Assembly (NCBI RefSeq): GCF_001888165.1 | Contig: NZ_CP015455.1 | Span: 1,544,001 to 1,608,000, forward strand | Source: Syntrophotalea acetylenica | GTDB taxonomy: Bacteria > Desulfobacterota > Desulfuromonadia > Desulfuromonadales > Syntrophotaleaceae | Length of the DNA stretch: 64,000 nt | Direction: 5' to 3' | Part shown: piece after piece, positions 54,444 to 63,102 of the stretch | Layout of the letters: each line of letters opens with the position of its first letter | Numbering within the stretch: position 1 is the stretch's first letter | The notes under the pieces: model-generated | What the model was told of the DNA's origin: nothing | The model's database searches: none | The model's input: only the letters and a program-made list of their open reading frames with translations | Program-made: the position numbers and the translations under genes

Positions 54444-55376
54444 TCAGAGCGCGCGGGTGAGAACCAGGGCCGTAAGCACTCCTTCGCTGCGGTCCACCGC
54501 TCCGAATTCCTTTTCACAGCGTAGCTCAACGACTGTTTTCCATGCAGGGATCACGCAGCGGATCTCCGGCCCTACGGCAAAGACACGATCGTGAACGCTT
54601 TTGTCCCAGACGACATCAGAGCCCCTGTCGTCGGTGACCTGCCATTGAGCATAACCTGCCATGCCAATCTCCCAATATTGCAGGGGTCCCAGCTTCCAAT
54701 CCGGCGGAAGCGCTTTGCCAAAGCCCCATTCGAAGTGAAAATCGTCGCCAGCGGTAATTCTGGCGCCGTCTTTTTTGCCGTGAATTTCATAGCGGCCGAG
54801 GGCGGACAACGACCATGTCCTGGCCGCGTCAAGGTAAACGGTTGCCCCCGCACTGAACATTCCTGACCAGTAATCCTTGCCGGGCAATGCGGGCCTGCTG
54901 GCCTTGCATGATCCGGTTGGCGCCCAGACGCCCATGCCGTAAGCGGCATCCCATCGCTCACCATGCCATGCCAGGGCTACCGGCTCGATGAAGATATCGC
55001 CAACAGACCAACCATCATCCCGCACTCCTGCAGCCCCCACTTCAATGTCGGTATAAACCACAGGAATGACAATATTGGAAAAGAAGTCCGCTCCGAGAAC
55101 TTTCCAGCCGGGAAAATGAATCAGCCTATGCACATTCGCATAGACGAAGACATCAAAATCGGCGTGAAGATCGTCCCCGTGAGAATCAGCAAGTTTACCG
55201 GCATCATAGAAAAAATTATAAAACCGATAGTACGTGCCTGGAGGCGGCGCGGTAGCGGTTTTGATACCGTCGCCGCCGTTTGTAAATTGATTGCCGGTGA
55301 TGCCGGCCCAGCAGGAACCGGCGATGCTCACAAACCCGAAAAGCATGTAAAATACCATCACCCAGTTACGGAACAT
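54444..55376 (-). CDS. Outer-membrane protein of the phenol MetA-degradation (COG4313) type
   Basis: A 310-residue predicted beta-barrel. It has a signal peptide (VMVFYMLFGFVSIAGSCWAG), and alternating aromatic strands such as TYYRFYNFFYDAG, GMGVWAPTG and WSLSALGRYEIHG. The NGGDGIKTATAPPPGTY start of the mature protein is typical of this family, which is thought to form channels for hydrophobic or aromatic compounds. It lies 36 bp after the alcohol dehydrogenase gene in the same direction, so an operon is likely. CAGGAGG precedes the ATG. Confidence 0.8.
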   Translation of the reverse strand: MFRNWVMVFYMLFGFVSIAGSCWAGITGNQFTNGGDGIKTATAPPPGTYYRFYNFFYDAGKLADSHGDDLHADFDVFVYANVHRLIHFPGWKVLGADFFSNIVIPVVYTDIEVGAAGVRDDGWSVGDIFIEPVALAWHGERWDAAYGMGVWAPTGSCKASRPALPGKDYWSGMFSAGATVYLDAARTWSLSALGRYEIHGKKDGARITAGDDFHFEWGFGKALPPDWKLGPLQYWEIGMAGYAQWQVTDDRGSDVVWDKSVHDRVFAVGPEIRCVIPAWKTVVELRCEKEFGAVDRSEGVLTALVLTRAL

Positions 55377-55412
55377 TACGCCTCCTGCAAAACGTCATGG
55401 CACGGTCAATAG

Positions 55413-56558
55413 TCAGTAAGCTTTCACCAGGATGTCGATTACATCCTGTTTGCTGGGTTCGCGGGGATTGAAAATCGTTGATATTTCCAGCAGAGCATCT
55501 TCGGCAAGGCGATCAAAAATATTGCGGGGAACTCCCAGCTCTTCAAGAGACGGTATCTGAAGTTCCCTGGAGAGTGCTTTCACCGCTGCGATTGCGAGTT
55601 TCGCCGCCTCCACAGGGGCCATGTCCGATACTGGCTGTCCCATGGCGAGGGCAATATCTTTCATGCGGTCCAAGGCCGCCGGTGCGTTGTATTCCATGAC
55701 ATAGGGCAAAACCACGGCATTGGCCACCCCGTGAGGAAGTCCGCAATGAACGCTCAGGGGATGGGCGATACTGTGCACCAGACCGAGAACCGCACAGTTG
55801 AACGCGAAACCGGCCATCATGCTGCCAAGGAGCATATTGGTGCGCGCCTCGAGATCCTGGCCATTGCGGGTCGCTGTGGGAAGATTGTGGTAGATCAACT
55901 CGATGGCTCTCAAGGCACAGACATCGGTAGGAACCATGGCCCCTTTGGAAAGATAGGCCTCGATGGCATGGGTCAGTGCGTCCATTCCGGTTGACGCGGT
56001 GATTGACGAAGGCATGCCGAAGGTCATTTGCGGATCGACCAGGGCCATGGTTGCCCCGACGAACTGTCCCCCGATAACCATTTTTTTCTGGCGAGTGGTA
56101 TCCGTGACGATGGAAAACGCTGTTACTTCACTTGCGGTCCCTGCGGTGGTGGGAATCGCTATCAGCGGCCGAGTGGGGTTCGGCACAGTATTGAGACCGT
56201 CATACTGATTGATAGGAGAAGGATTGGTTTGGAGGATGTTTATAGCCTTGGCGCAATCGATAGAAGACCCGCCGCCGAGGGCGACGATGGCATCGGGTTG
56301 AAATTCCCTTGCCATGGCGGCTGCATTCTCGACCAGGGTGTCGGTAGGGTTGGGTTGAACGCCGTCAAATTCAAGCACTTCCAGATTTGAATCATGCAGT
56401 GCCTTGAGGACTTCATCCGCCAGACCGGCGCTTTTTACTCCCTTGTCATAAACAAAAAGAACTTTACGGGCGCCAAGACCCTGGGCAACCTCCCCCGCCT
56501 TTTTTGCAACACCGGGACCGAACTGGACGAAACTGGGTATGCCAAACATGAATTCCAT
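55413..56558 (-). CDS. Iron-containing alcohol dehydrogenase
   Basis: A 381-residue group III alcohol dehydrogenase using NAD(P) and a divalent metal. GGGSSIDCAKAI is the nucleotide-binding motif, TTAGTASEVT the second signature. Metal ligands are in LVDPQM, MDALTHAIEAY, GLVHSIAHPL and CGLPHGVANAV. GGAGGA lies before ATG 56558; the longer frame reads into the leader. It probably oxidises ethanol or a diol-derived alcohol to the aldehyde in an organism that lives on alcohols. A short leader ORF precedes it. Confidence 0.93.
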   Translation of the reverse strand: MEFMFGIPSFVQFGPGVAKKAGEVAQGLGARKVLFVYDKGVKSAGLADEVLKALHDSNLEVLEFDGVQPNPTDTLVENAAAMAREFQPDAIVALGGGSSIDCAKAINILQTNPSPINQYDGLNTVPNPTRPLIAIPTTAGTASEVTAFSIVTDTTRQKKMVIGGQFVGATMALVDPQMTFGMPSSITASTGMDALTHAIEAYLSKGAMVPTDVCALRAIELIYHNLPTATRNGQDLEARTNMLLGSMMAGFAFNCAVLGLVHSIAHPLSVHCGLPHGVANAVVLPYVMEYNAPAALDRMKDIALAMGQPVSDMAPVEAAKLAIAAVKALSRELQIPSLEELGVPRNIFDRLAEDALLEISTIFNPREPSKQDVIDILVKAY

Positions 56559-56627
56559 AGGTGTCTCCTCCTTGCCATGAACAGAATCCCAACCGAAAAA
56601 ATCCTGCGTAGTCAACCAACAATTTTT

Positions 56628-56672
56628 TTACGCATACATCAACGGGTTGTCTGCTGCCTTGAAATCCGGCAA
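56628..56672 (-). CDS. Possible 14-residue leader peptide upstream of the alcohol dehydrogenase
   Basis: A perfect Shine-Dalgarno AAAGGAGG is followed five bases later by TTG and 13 further codons (LPDFKAADNPLMYA) ending in TAA. It lies between the promoter -10 box at 56731 and the dehydrogenase start. No other gene uses this strong ribosome site. It may be a leader peptide or a small functional peptide. Confidence 0.4.
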   Translation of the reverse strand: MPDFKAADNPLMYA

Positions 56673-56730
56673 ATGTTACCTCCTTTCGCATATGCCTAAA
56701 GGAAAGAGCCCGAAATAACCACAAAGCGCT

Positions 56731-56736
56731 ATTATA
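56731..56736 (-). promoter_or_regulatory. -10 box of the alcohol dehydrogenase operon
   Basis: A perfect TATAAT on the minus strand (ATTATA on the plus) preceded by TTGG. No good -35 is seen 17 bp upstream, so an activator may be needed. Confidence 0.5.
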
Positions 56737-56882
56737 CCAACAGGATACACAAATACTATTTCGTCTTGTCGAAAATATTGATTTTAATACGAGAAGAGAC
56801 TTGGTGTTAAAGAAGGATCAAACCGGCTGAAAGGTTTAATAAAAGGATGGCATTCATCCGGCAACCGTTGTTGCCTAATGTG

Positions 56883-57027
56883 CGGTTTTCGTTTGGGAAA
56901 CGAGCAATTTTTCGTTGTGGCAAGGAAATCAAGGGGTTGCGCGGAGGCGCACATCGGTACGCCGCACAAGCAAGCCTGCGGATTGACGCCGCCACGGCGG
57001 AAAAGGGCCGTTTCCGGACGAAAACTA
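56883..57027 (+). repeat. 145-bp dispersed repeat, copy 3
   Basis: Near-identical to copies 1 and 4 through its core (GGCAAGGAAATCAAGGGG, GGTACGCCGCACAAG, GCCGTTTCCGGACGAAAACTA). The left end is CGGTTTTCG, altered from TAGTTTTCA. Its final CTA is, on the minus strand, the TAG stop codon of the hypothetical gene that follows. Confidence 0.85.
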
Positions 57028-57420
57028 TCTATGATCCCGGCTACCGACCGTCATGGCTCCGGGGCCGAAGCCCCTGATGTAGATTACGGTGTTCCGGGCT
57101 ACTTTTTGAGGGCGTGACAGACCAAACTTCTTGAGAATCCGAGCAAAAATATGTCTTTTGGGATGCATCGGCGGTTTGCGAAATGGGATTACCTTGCATG
57201 TTGTCATGGCTGCCTCCTTTGCAATTACCTGGTACCGATACGCCACCTCCTGATGGACCCAGTGCAATTCCGATACGGGAAACCAGCCATTTTCATCGTG
57301 CCAGGCAAAACCTGTACTTTTGTGAGGTTGCAGCGCGACCCTGTTTGAGAGATTTCGCGGATTGTCGCACCCACGATAAAAAGTCCAGTCCCGGATGAAA
57401 ATATCCGGAAAAGATGCCAT
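57025..57420 (-). CDS. Hypothetical protein with a strong internal start
   Basis: No family recognised. The full frame (ATG 57420, weak AAGAG upstream) gives 131 residues, with an aromatic-rich first part (DWTFYRGCDNPRNLSN, FAWHDENGWFPVSELHW) and a basic C-terminal part (FRKPPMHPKRHIFARILKKFG). A perfect AAAGGAGG five bases before an in-frame ATG at 57207 suggests that a 60-residue basic protein (MTTCKVIPFRKPP...) is made on its own. The stop codon is supplied by the TAG of repeat copy 3, so the original C-terminus may have been replaced. Confidence 0.45.
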   Translation of the reverse strand: MASFPDIFIRDWTFYRGCDNPRNLSNRVALQPHKSTGFAWHDENGWFPVSELHWVHQEVAYRYQVIAKEAAMTTCKVIPFRKPPMHPKRHIFARILKKFGLSRPQKVARNTVIYIRGFGPGAMTVGSRDHR

Positions 57421-57492
57421 TATTTCGCTCTTAATAGAAATATAATCGAAAAGAATCAAAAGGCAAGAGAGTGCGTCGCGGGAGGCTGAAAT

Positions 57493-57526
57493 AAAAAAGG
57501 GACGCAGTTTTCACTGCGTCCCTTTT
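57493..57526 (-). terminator. Terminator after tRNA-Pro
   Basis: GGGACGCAGT / ACTGCGTCCC stem with AAAA and TTTT flanks; on the minus strand it is followed by T-rich sequence. It lies 4 bp after the tRNA 3' end. Confidence 0.85.
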
Positions 57527-57529
57527 ACG

Positions 57530-57607
<78 letters not shown>

Positions 57608-57726
57608 TCGATCAACGAGTGCGGATTATGCTGTATCCGCCAAGGATTGTCAAGCAAATTTTCGCCCAACAAGTGAATGGAAATTCCCTTAAAAATCAAG
57701 CATCTCGATGAGTTACCCGAAAAGTG

Positions 57727-58158
57727 CTAGACATTATAGACATTTTCACCGGACAGGATGCGCACCCCTTCGGCCTGCAAGGCCCGTATCGCATCGTCAC
57801 TATTGTCAAACCGGAAGATGATCACCGCATTTTCTCCGCGACGCTCTACAAAAGCGTACAGATATTCCACGGCAATTCCGGCTGCGTCGAGAAGTTCGAG
57901 AATCTGCGCCAAACCCAGTGGTCGATCGGGGACTTCCACGGCAACCACATCGGTTTTAGAAACAGTAAAGTTTTTCTCCGCAAGCACTTTTTTGGCAAGG
58001 TCTATTTTATCGACAATCAACCGCAGAACGCCAAAATCGGATGTATCGGCGAGAGCCAGTGCCCGGATGTTGACCCCCGCCGCTCCGAGAACCTTGGTTA
58101 CCTCGGCAAGCCGCCCGGATGTATTTTCGATAAAAATGGAAATCTGCTGAACCTTCAT
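57727..58158 (-). CDS. Tandem ACT-domain protein, probable amino-acid sensor
   Basis: A 143-residue protein with two ACT domains: IFIENTSGRLAEVTKVLGAAGVNIRAL (1-70) and VEVPDRPLGLAQILELLDAAGIAVEYLYAF (75-140). Proteins of this type are commonly encoded next to phenylacetate-CoA ligase and indolepyruvate oxidoreductase, as here, and are thought to bind aromatic amino acids. Repeat copy 4 lies between it and paaK. Confidence 0.87.
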   Translation of the reverse strand: MKVQQISIFIENTSGRLAEVTKVLGAAGVNIRALALADTSDFGVLRLIVDKIDLAKKVLAEKNFTVSKTDVVAVEVPDRPLGLAQILELLDAAGIAVEYLYAFVERRGENAVIIFRFDNSDDAIRALQAEGVRILSGENVYNV

Positions 58159-58226
58159 ACGCCCCCCATGTAGGTAATGCTTGGCTATTCAGTTTTCATC
58201 CGGGGATTCCGGACGGACACTATTTA

Positions 58227-58255
58227 GTATCCATCCGGAAACTCCGGATGGATAC
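58227..58255. repeat. 29-bp palindrome beside repeat copy 4
   Basis: GTATCCATCCGGA, AAC, TCCGGATGGATAC; almost the same as the palindrome at 45926-45954 and at the same distance from its repeat copy. Confidence 0.8.
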
Positions 58256-58259
58256 AGCG

Positions 58260-58404
58260 TAGTTTTCATATGGGAAACGAGCAATTTTTCGCTGTGGCAA
58301 GGAAATCAAGGGGTTGCGCGGAGGCGTACATCGGTACGCCGCACAAGCAAGCCTGCGGATTGACGCCGCCATGGCGGAAAAGGGCCGTTTCCGGTTGAAA
58401 ACTA
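58260..58404 (+). repeat. 145-bp dispersed repeat, copy 4
   Basis: Complete element TAGTTTTCATATGGGAAACG ... CGTTTCCGGTTGAAAACTA. The terminal CTA is the TAG stop codon of paaK on the minus strand, so the element abuts the end of that gene without a gap. Confidence 0.88.
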
Positions 58405-59703
58405 TTTGGGACGGTTGTCAACGACCCGCCTGGCCTTGCCTTCGGAGCGCGCAAGGGTTTTGGGCTCCACCAGACGTACCTTGCACGTGATGCCCAAGAT
58501 ATCCTTGATTTCCTTACGGATACGACCGGCCAGATCCTGCAGGGATTTGACGGCGTCTGAAAATATATCCTCGTTGACTTCGACCTGCACTTCAAGGGTG
58601 TCCAGATTTTCATCACGATCCACAATCAGCTGATAGTGGGGCTCAACACCTTCGATGGTCATAAGCACGCTCTCAATCTGCGAGGGGAAGACATTGACTC
58701 CCCGGATGATGAGCATGTCATCGCTGCGCCCACTCATACGCTCGAGGCGCCGGTGGGTGCGGCCGCAGCGGCAGGGTTCGGCAATCAGTCGGGTGATGTC
58801 CCGCGTCCGGTAACGGATCATCGGGATGCCCTCCTTGGTGATGGTGGTGATCACCAGTTCACCCTGCTCGCCGTCCGGCAACACTTCGCCTGTGTCGGGG
58901 TTGATGATTTCCGGAATGAAATGATCTTCCCAGATATGCAGTCCGTGCTGTTCCTCGATGCACTCAATGGCGACCCCGGGTCCAAGAATCTCGGATAAAC
59001 CGTAGATGTCGATGGCCTTGATGTTGAGTTTGGCTTCGATCTCGGCACGGATCGATTCGCTCCAGGGCTCCGCGCCCAGAATCCCGACCCGCAACGGGAA
59101 ACTTTTGATATCCACCCCTTCCTCGGCGGCGATTTCCGCAAGATAGAGACTATAGGAAGGTGTACAGGTCAGGACTGTGGAACCGAAATCCTGCATGATC
59201 ATGATCTGTTTTTTACTGTTGCCTCCAGACATGGGAATGACGGCGGCACCGAGCTTCTCCGCGCCGTAATGGGCGCCCAGGCCACCGGTAAACAGTCCAT
59301 ACCCGTAAGCATTGTGGATCACATCGCCGCGGCCTACTCCGGCGGCAGCGAAGGATCGCGCCATCAGTTCAGCCCAGATATCGATGTCGCGGCGGGTGTA
59401 GCCGACAACCGTCGGCTTTCCGGTGGTGCCGGAAGACGCATGAATGCGAACGATACGTTCCAGGGGCACAGCGAACAACCCATACGGATAGTTGTCGCGC
59501 ATATCCTGTTTCAGCGTAAAGGGCAGCCGCTGAAGATCCGTCAGACACTTGATTTTATCCGGGGTGATTTTCGCTTTGAGAAAAGATTGCCGATAAAATG
59601 GAACCGTGGCGTAGACCCGCTCAAGCGTGTTCTGCAGACGTTTCAGCTGCAACGACTCGATGGCTTCGCGCGGCAGGGTTTCAAATTCCTCGTTCCAGAG
59701 CAT
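58402..59703 (-). CDS. paaK: Phenylacetate-CoA ligase
   Basis: A 433-residue AMP-forming ligase that activates phenylacetate or related aryl acids. P-loop [35 protein letters not shown] and RTRDITRLI are present, and the C-terminal domain ends [17 protein letters not shown]. In anaerobes with indolepyruvate oxidoreductase it links aryl acids and aryl-CoA, and may work in the ATP-forming direction. It is 15 bp after iorB. Its stop codon is the end of repeat copy 4. Confidence 0.94.
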   Translation of the reverse strand: MLWNEEFETLPREAIESLQLKRLQNTLERVYATVPFYRQSFLKAKITPDKIKCLTDLQRLPFTLKQDMRDNYPYGLFAVPLERIVRIHASSGTTGKPTVVGYTRRDIDIWAELMARSFAAAGVGRGDVIHNAYGYGLFTGGLGAHYGAEKLGAAVIPMSGGNSKKQIMIMQDFGSTVLTCTPSYSLYLAEIAAEEGVDIKSFPLRVGILGAEPWSESIRAEIEAKLNIKAIDIYGLSEILGPGVAIECIEEQHGLHIWEDHFIPEIINPDTGEVLPDGEQGELVITTITKEGIPMIRYRTRDITRLIAEPCRCGRTHRRLERMSGRSDDMLIIRGVNVFPSQIESVLMTIEGVEPHYQLIVDRDENLDTLEVQVEVNEDIFSDAVKSLQDLAGRIRKEIKDILGITCKVRLVEPKTLARSEGKARRVVDNRPK

Positions 59704-59718
59704 GCCTTGCGACTCCTT

Positions 59719-60312
59719 TCAGATCTGGCTGGCGGCAGTCTGCCGCCCCAGGTCGAACGCCTTGATATTGACCTCCAGAAACCGCTCCGGCACCATTTTC
59801 TGCAGCGTTTCGTACCAGTAGCTGGTCTCGATGGGCAAAGCGGTGGACAAAGCACCCAGCAGGGCGATGTTGGCGGTCCGCGGATTGCCGGCGCGGGATG
59901 CCACGGCGAGGCCATCCATCACGAGGGTGTCGGGAAACGCCTGCCGGATTTTCTGTGGAATGTTTTCAGGATATTTTTCCCTGCCAAGAGTCACTGGCGG
60001 CGGCAGGATTTTAAGATCGTTGGCTACCACCTTGGCGCCCTGCCGCAGCAACGGCAGGTACCGATAGGTTTCAAGCAATTCGAATCCCAGCAGAATATCT
60101 CCCTGCCCTTCAGGAATAATCGAAGAAAAGACCTTGGCTCCATAGCGTATATGGGAAACGACACTGCCGCCTCGCTGCGCCATACCGTGAATTTCACTTT
60201 TTTTGACGTCGTATCCGGCCAGCATCAGAACCTCGGACAGAACTTCGCTGGCCAGAAGGATGCCCTGTCCCCCTACCCCGGAAATAAGAATATTGGTCAC
60301 TTTATCCTTCAT
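59719..60312 (-). CDS. iorB: Indolepyruvate:ferredoxin oxidoreductase beta subunit
   Basis: A 197-residue gamma-domain subunit that pairs with IorA. ILISGVGGQGILLASEVLSE, SEIHGMAQRGGSVVSHIRYG and ILLGFELLETYRYLP are characteristic. It overlaps the end of iorA by 11 nt. The complex converts arylpyruvates to aryl-acetyl-CoA with reduction of ferredoxin. Confidence 0.95.
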   Translation of the reverse strand: MKDKVTNILISGVGGQGILLASEVLSEVLMLAGYDVKKSEIHGMAQRGGSVVSHIRYGAKVFSSIIPEGQGDILLGFELLETYRYLPLLRQGAKVVANDLKILPPPVTLGREKYPENIPQKIRQAFPDTLVMDGLAVASRAGNPRTANIALLGALSTALPIETSYWYETLQKMVPERFLEVNIKAFDLGRQTAASQI

Positions 60313-62071
60313 GACGGACTCCTATGGCGTCAAAATGGCACATCTGGGAACACAGGCCGCATCCACAACACAGTAGCGGATTGATGACCGCCTTGCCCTT
60401 ATCGCCGGCATCCGGTTGCCATTCGATGGCCGGGCAACCAAGCTGGAGACAGGCCCTGCAACCGGTGCATTTGTCCGCATCGACAGCCAGGGAGGGTTGC
60501 CGCTTCACCGGGTCACGTTTGACCAGCATACAGGGTCGCCGGGCGATGACAACCGAAACCTCGGGACGCTGCATTTCGGTTTTGATAACGTTGCGGGTGT
60601 GTTCGATGTCGTAGGGATCGATCACGGTGACATGCTTCACGCCGACACTGCGGCACAAGGCCTCAAGATCGATGCGCGTGGTTTCCTCTCCCATCAGGGT
60701 GTAGCCGGAACCGGGGTTTTCCTGACGCCCGGTCATGGCGGTAATGCGATTATCCAGGATCAGAACCGTGGCGGTCGATTTGTTGTAAACCATATCCATC
60801 AAACCGTTGATGCCGGTATGCAGGAAGGTGGAATCACCGATTACCGCAACCACCCGCCGGGCCTCTTCCGGATCAAGAACTTTGGTCATCCCCGTGGCAT
60901 TGCCGATGCTGGCGCCCATGCAGATGCAGGTATCCATGGCGGAAAGGGGCTCCATGAAACCGAGCGTATAACAGCCGATATCACCAGTAACAAAAGCCTT
61001 GAGCCGGTTCAGGCTGTAAAAGATGCTGCGATGAGGACAGCCAGGGCACATATTGGGAGGCCGGTTGGGCAATGGTTCGGATGGTACGAAATAGTTTTGG
61101 ACATCCTTGGCGGTCAGCGCTTTATTCAACCGTGCCGGCGTCAGTTCGCCGCAAATGGGCAACAGATCCTTGCCATGCACGGCGATCCCCAGAGCCCGGA
61201 CCTGTTCTTCGATAAAGGGATCGAGCTCTTCAATAACATAAAGGGTGTCGTAGCGACTGGCGAAATCCCGAATCAGCTGCTTAGGCAGGGGATAGACCAG
61301 CCCGAGTTTCAGAATATCGGCGTCAGGAAGAATTTCTTTTGCGTAAAGGTAGGAAACGCCGCTGGTGATAACGCCGACTTTCCCCTCGCCGACCTCGATC
61401 CGGTTGAAGGACTGGTGGCAAGCCCACTCTTCCATGCTGCGCAGGCGTTCCTCCACCACCGTGTGGCGCTTGCGGGCATTGCCCGGCAGCATGACGAATT
61501 TAGCGGGATTTTTCTCGATACAGCCTGCAGTCGATGGTCCGGCCGCAGGCTCGCCCGGTTCGACGACCGATTTGGAATGGGAAATACGGGTGGTGGTGCG
61601 CAACATGACCGGCGTATCGAACCGTTCGCTGACTTCCAGGGCGAGCCGGGTAAAATCGAGCGCTTCCTGACTGTCCGAAGGTTCGAACATGGGGATTTTC
61701 GCAAACTTGGCGTAATTACGGTTATCTTGTTCGTTTTGGGAGGAATGCAGTTCGGGGTCGTCGGCCGTTACAAGGACCAGGCCGCCGCGCACGCCGGTAT
61801 AGGAAAGCGTGAACAGTGGATCGGCAGCCACATTGACGCCAACGTGCTTCATGGCCACGAGCGCTCTTCCGCCACCAAAGGATGCACCGATGCCGACCTC
61901 CAGTGCCACCTTTTCATTAGGCGCCCAGGACGCATCGATAGTGGAATATCGTGCAATATTTTCCAGGATTTCCGTACTCGGTGTACCGGGATAGGCCGAT
62001 GCGACCTTGACCCCGGCTTCGAAGGCACCCCGGGCGATGGCTTCGTTTCCAGATAACATGGTGCGTTTCAT
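60302..62071 (-). CDS. iorA: Indolepyruvate:ferredoxin oxidoreductase alpha subunit
   Basis: A 589-residue thiamine-diphosphate enzyme. It has the N-terminal pyrimidine-binding domain (GNEAIARGAFEAGVKVASAYPGTPSTEI), the TPP domain (GDIGCYTLGFMEPLSAMD, GDSTFLHTGINGLMDMVYNKS) and a C-terminal ferredoxin domain with two motifs, CTGCRACLQLGCP and CCGCGLCSQMC. It uses pyruvates from Trp, Phe and Tyr, and feeds reduced ferredoxin to the hydrogenase or formate dehydrogenase side. Confidence 0.96.
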   Translation of the reverse strand: MKRTMLSGNEAIARGAFEAGVKVASAYPGTPSTEILENIARYSTIDASWAPNEKVALEVGIGASFGGGRALVAMKHVGVNVAADPLFTLSYTGVRGGLVLVTADDPELHSSQNEQDNRNYAKFAKIPMFEPSDSQEALDFTRLALEVSERFDTPVMLRTTTRISHSKSVVEPGEPAAGPSTAGCIEKNPAKFVMLPGNARKRHTVVEERLRSMEEWACHQSFNRIEVGEGKVGVITSGVSYLYAKEILPDADILKLGLVYPLPKQLIRDFASRYDTLYVIEELDPFIEEQVRALGIAVHGKDLLPICGELTPARLNKALTAKDVQNYFVPSEPLPNRPPNMCPGCPHRSIFYSLNRLKAFVTGDIGCYTLGFMEPLSAMDTCICMGASIGNATGMTKVLDPEEARRVVAVIGDSTFLHTGINGLMDMVYNKSTATVLILDNRITAMTGRQENPGSGYTLMGEETTRIDLEALCRSVGVKHVTVIDPYDIEHTRNVIKTEMQRPEVSVVIARRPCMLVKRDPVKRQPSLAVDADKCTGCRACLQLGCPAIEWQPDAGDKGKAVINPLLCCGCGLCSQMCHFDAIGVRHEG

Positions 62072-62166
62072 GTTGCGTCCTTTTCGGCTGAGACAAAGCG
62101 TCGATTGAATGCAAAATGGCGTTCTAAAATAACGTCAGAGACTATACGAAAACCGCTCAGAGCTTG

Positions 62167-63102
62167 TCAATCCTTCTCAAAGTCATCAGAATTCCCTGTC
62201 ATTTGCAGTAAAAGCCCTTCCAGAAGTCCGAAATCACTTACCTTCATGGTTGATTTCTCAAAACGATCCAGAATCGAAAGAATGATGCGAAGCCCCGGCA
62301 TAATGAGATCGCCTCGGCCCTTCTCGAGCCCTGGAAGCTGCTCGCGTTGCGCTATCGACAAGGGGGCGAGTCGGCAGGCCAGTGATTCGATTTCGTTTCT
62401 GGACAGCACAAGATTGTTCACCCGCATACCGTCGTACTCAACCATCCTCAGTTTTATTGCAGCCAGAGTGGTGACCGTGCCAGCTGTTCCCACCAGAGTG
62501 GCAGTGTTCTGGCGAGCCATTCCGATAATGCCTGCCAGGGTCAGGTCGCGAACAACGTCCTCGAGGATCGTATCGATATATGCCAATTGCCGGGAGGGCT
62601 CCGCATATCTCTCACACAGATCCACTACTCCCAGAGGATAACTGCGATTGAATACAATGTTCCCCTGTTCGCTCCATATAAATTCGGTGCTGCCACCACC
62701 AATATCAAACACCAGACAATGATCCGGGCGTGGATCCAGTGCTGCGAACACTCCCAGGCAGCTGAGTCGTGCCTCTTCTTCACCGCCGATGATATGGAGA
62801 GCCAAACCCGTGGCCAGTTTTACCCTTGCGACGAATTCTTCGGCGTTGGGAGCCCGGCGCAAGGCTTCGGTTCCTACGACTCGCACGGCATCAATTCCGG
62901 CAGAGGCGACAAGGTCCGACATCTCTTCCAGAGCGACTATCGTGTGATCCATGCGATCCGCGGCAAGGCCTGTGCGGGGATCAGAACCGCCGGCCAACCG
63001 GGTAACACGGCGGATATAACGCAGATTACTGAACCCTCCCTGACGGGGTTGCCCGACAGCCAGGCGCACGGTGTTGGATCCGACATCGATGGCAGCCAGC
63101 AT
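62167..63102 (-). CDS. Ppx/GppA-family exopolyphosphatase
   Basis: A 311-residue ASKHA-fold phosphatase that hydrolyses polyphosphate or pppGpp. Phosphate-binding loops AAIDVGSNTVRLAV, VVGTEALRRAPN, DIGGGSTEFIW and GTAGTVTTLAAI are visible. It has the core domains only and no C-terminal HD domain, as in short Ppx proteins. The ATG directly abuts the stop of the Na/Pi cotransporter gene, so the pair probably acts in phosphate balance. Confidence 0.9.
   Translation of the reverse strand: MLAAIDVGSNTVRLAVGQPRQGGFSNLRYIRRVTRLAGGSDPRTGLAADRMDHTIVALEEMSDLVASAGIDAVRVVGTEALRRAPNAEEFVARVKLATGLALHIIGGEEEARLSCLGVFAALDPRPDHCLVFDIGGGSTEFIWSEQGNIVFNRSYPLGVVDLCERYAEPSRQLAYIDTILEDVVRDLTLAGIIGMARQNTATLVGTAGTVTTLAAIKLRMVEYDGMRVNNLVLSRNEIESLACRLAPLSIAQREQLPGLEKGRGDLIMPGLRIILSILDRFEKSTMKVSDFGLLEGLLLQMTGNSDDFEKD

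Noticed and set aside
60416-62056. 546-codon frame on the plus strand across iorA
   Set aside because: Antisense shadow of iorA, with the same compositional bias.
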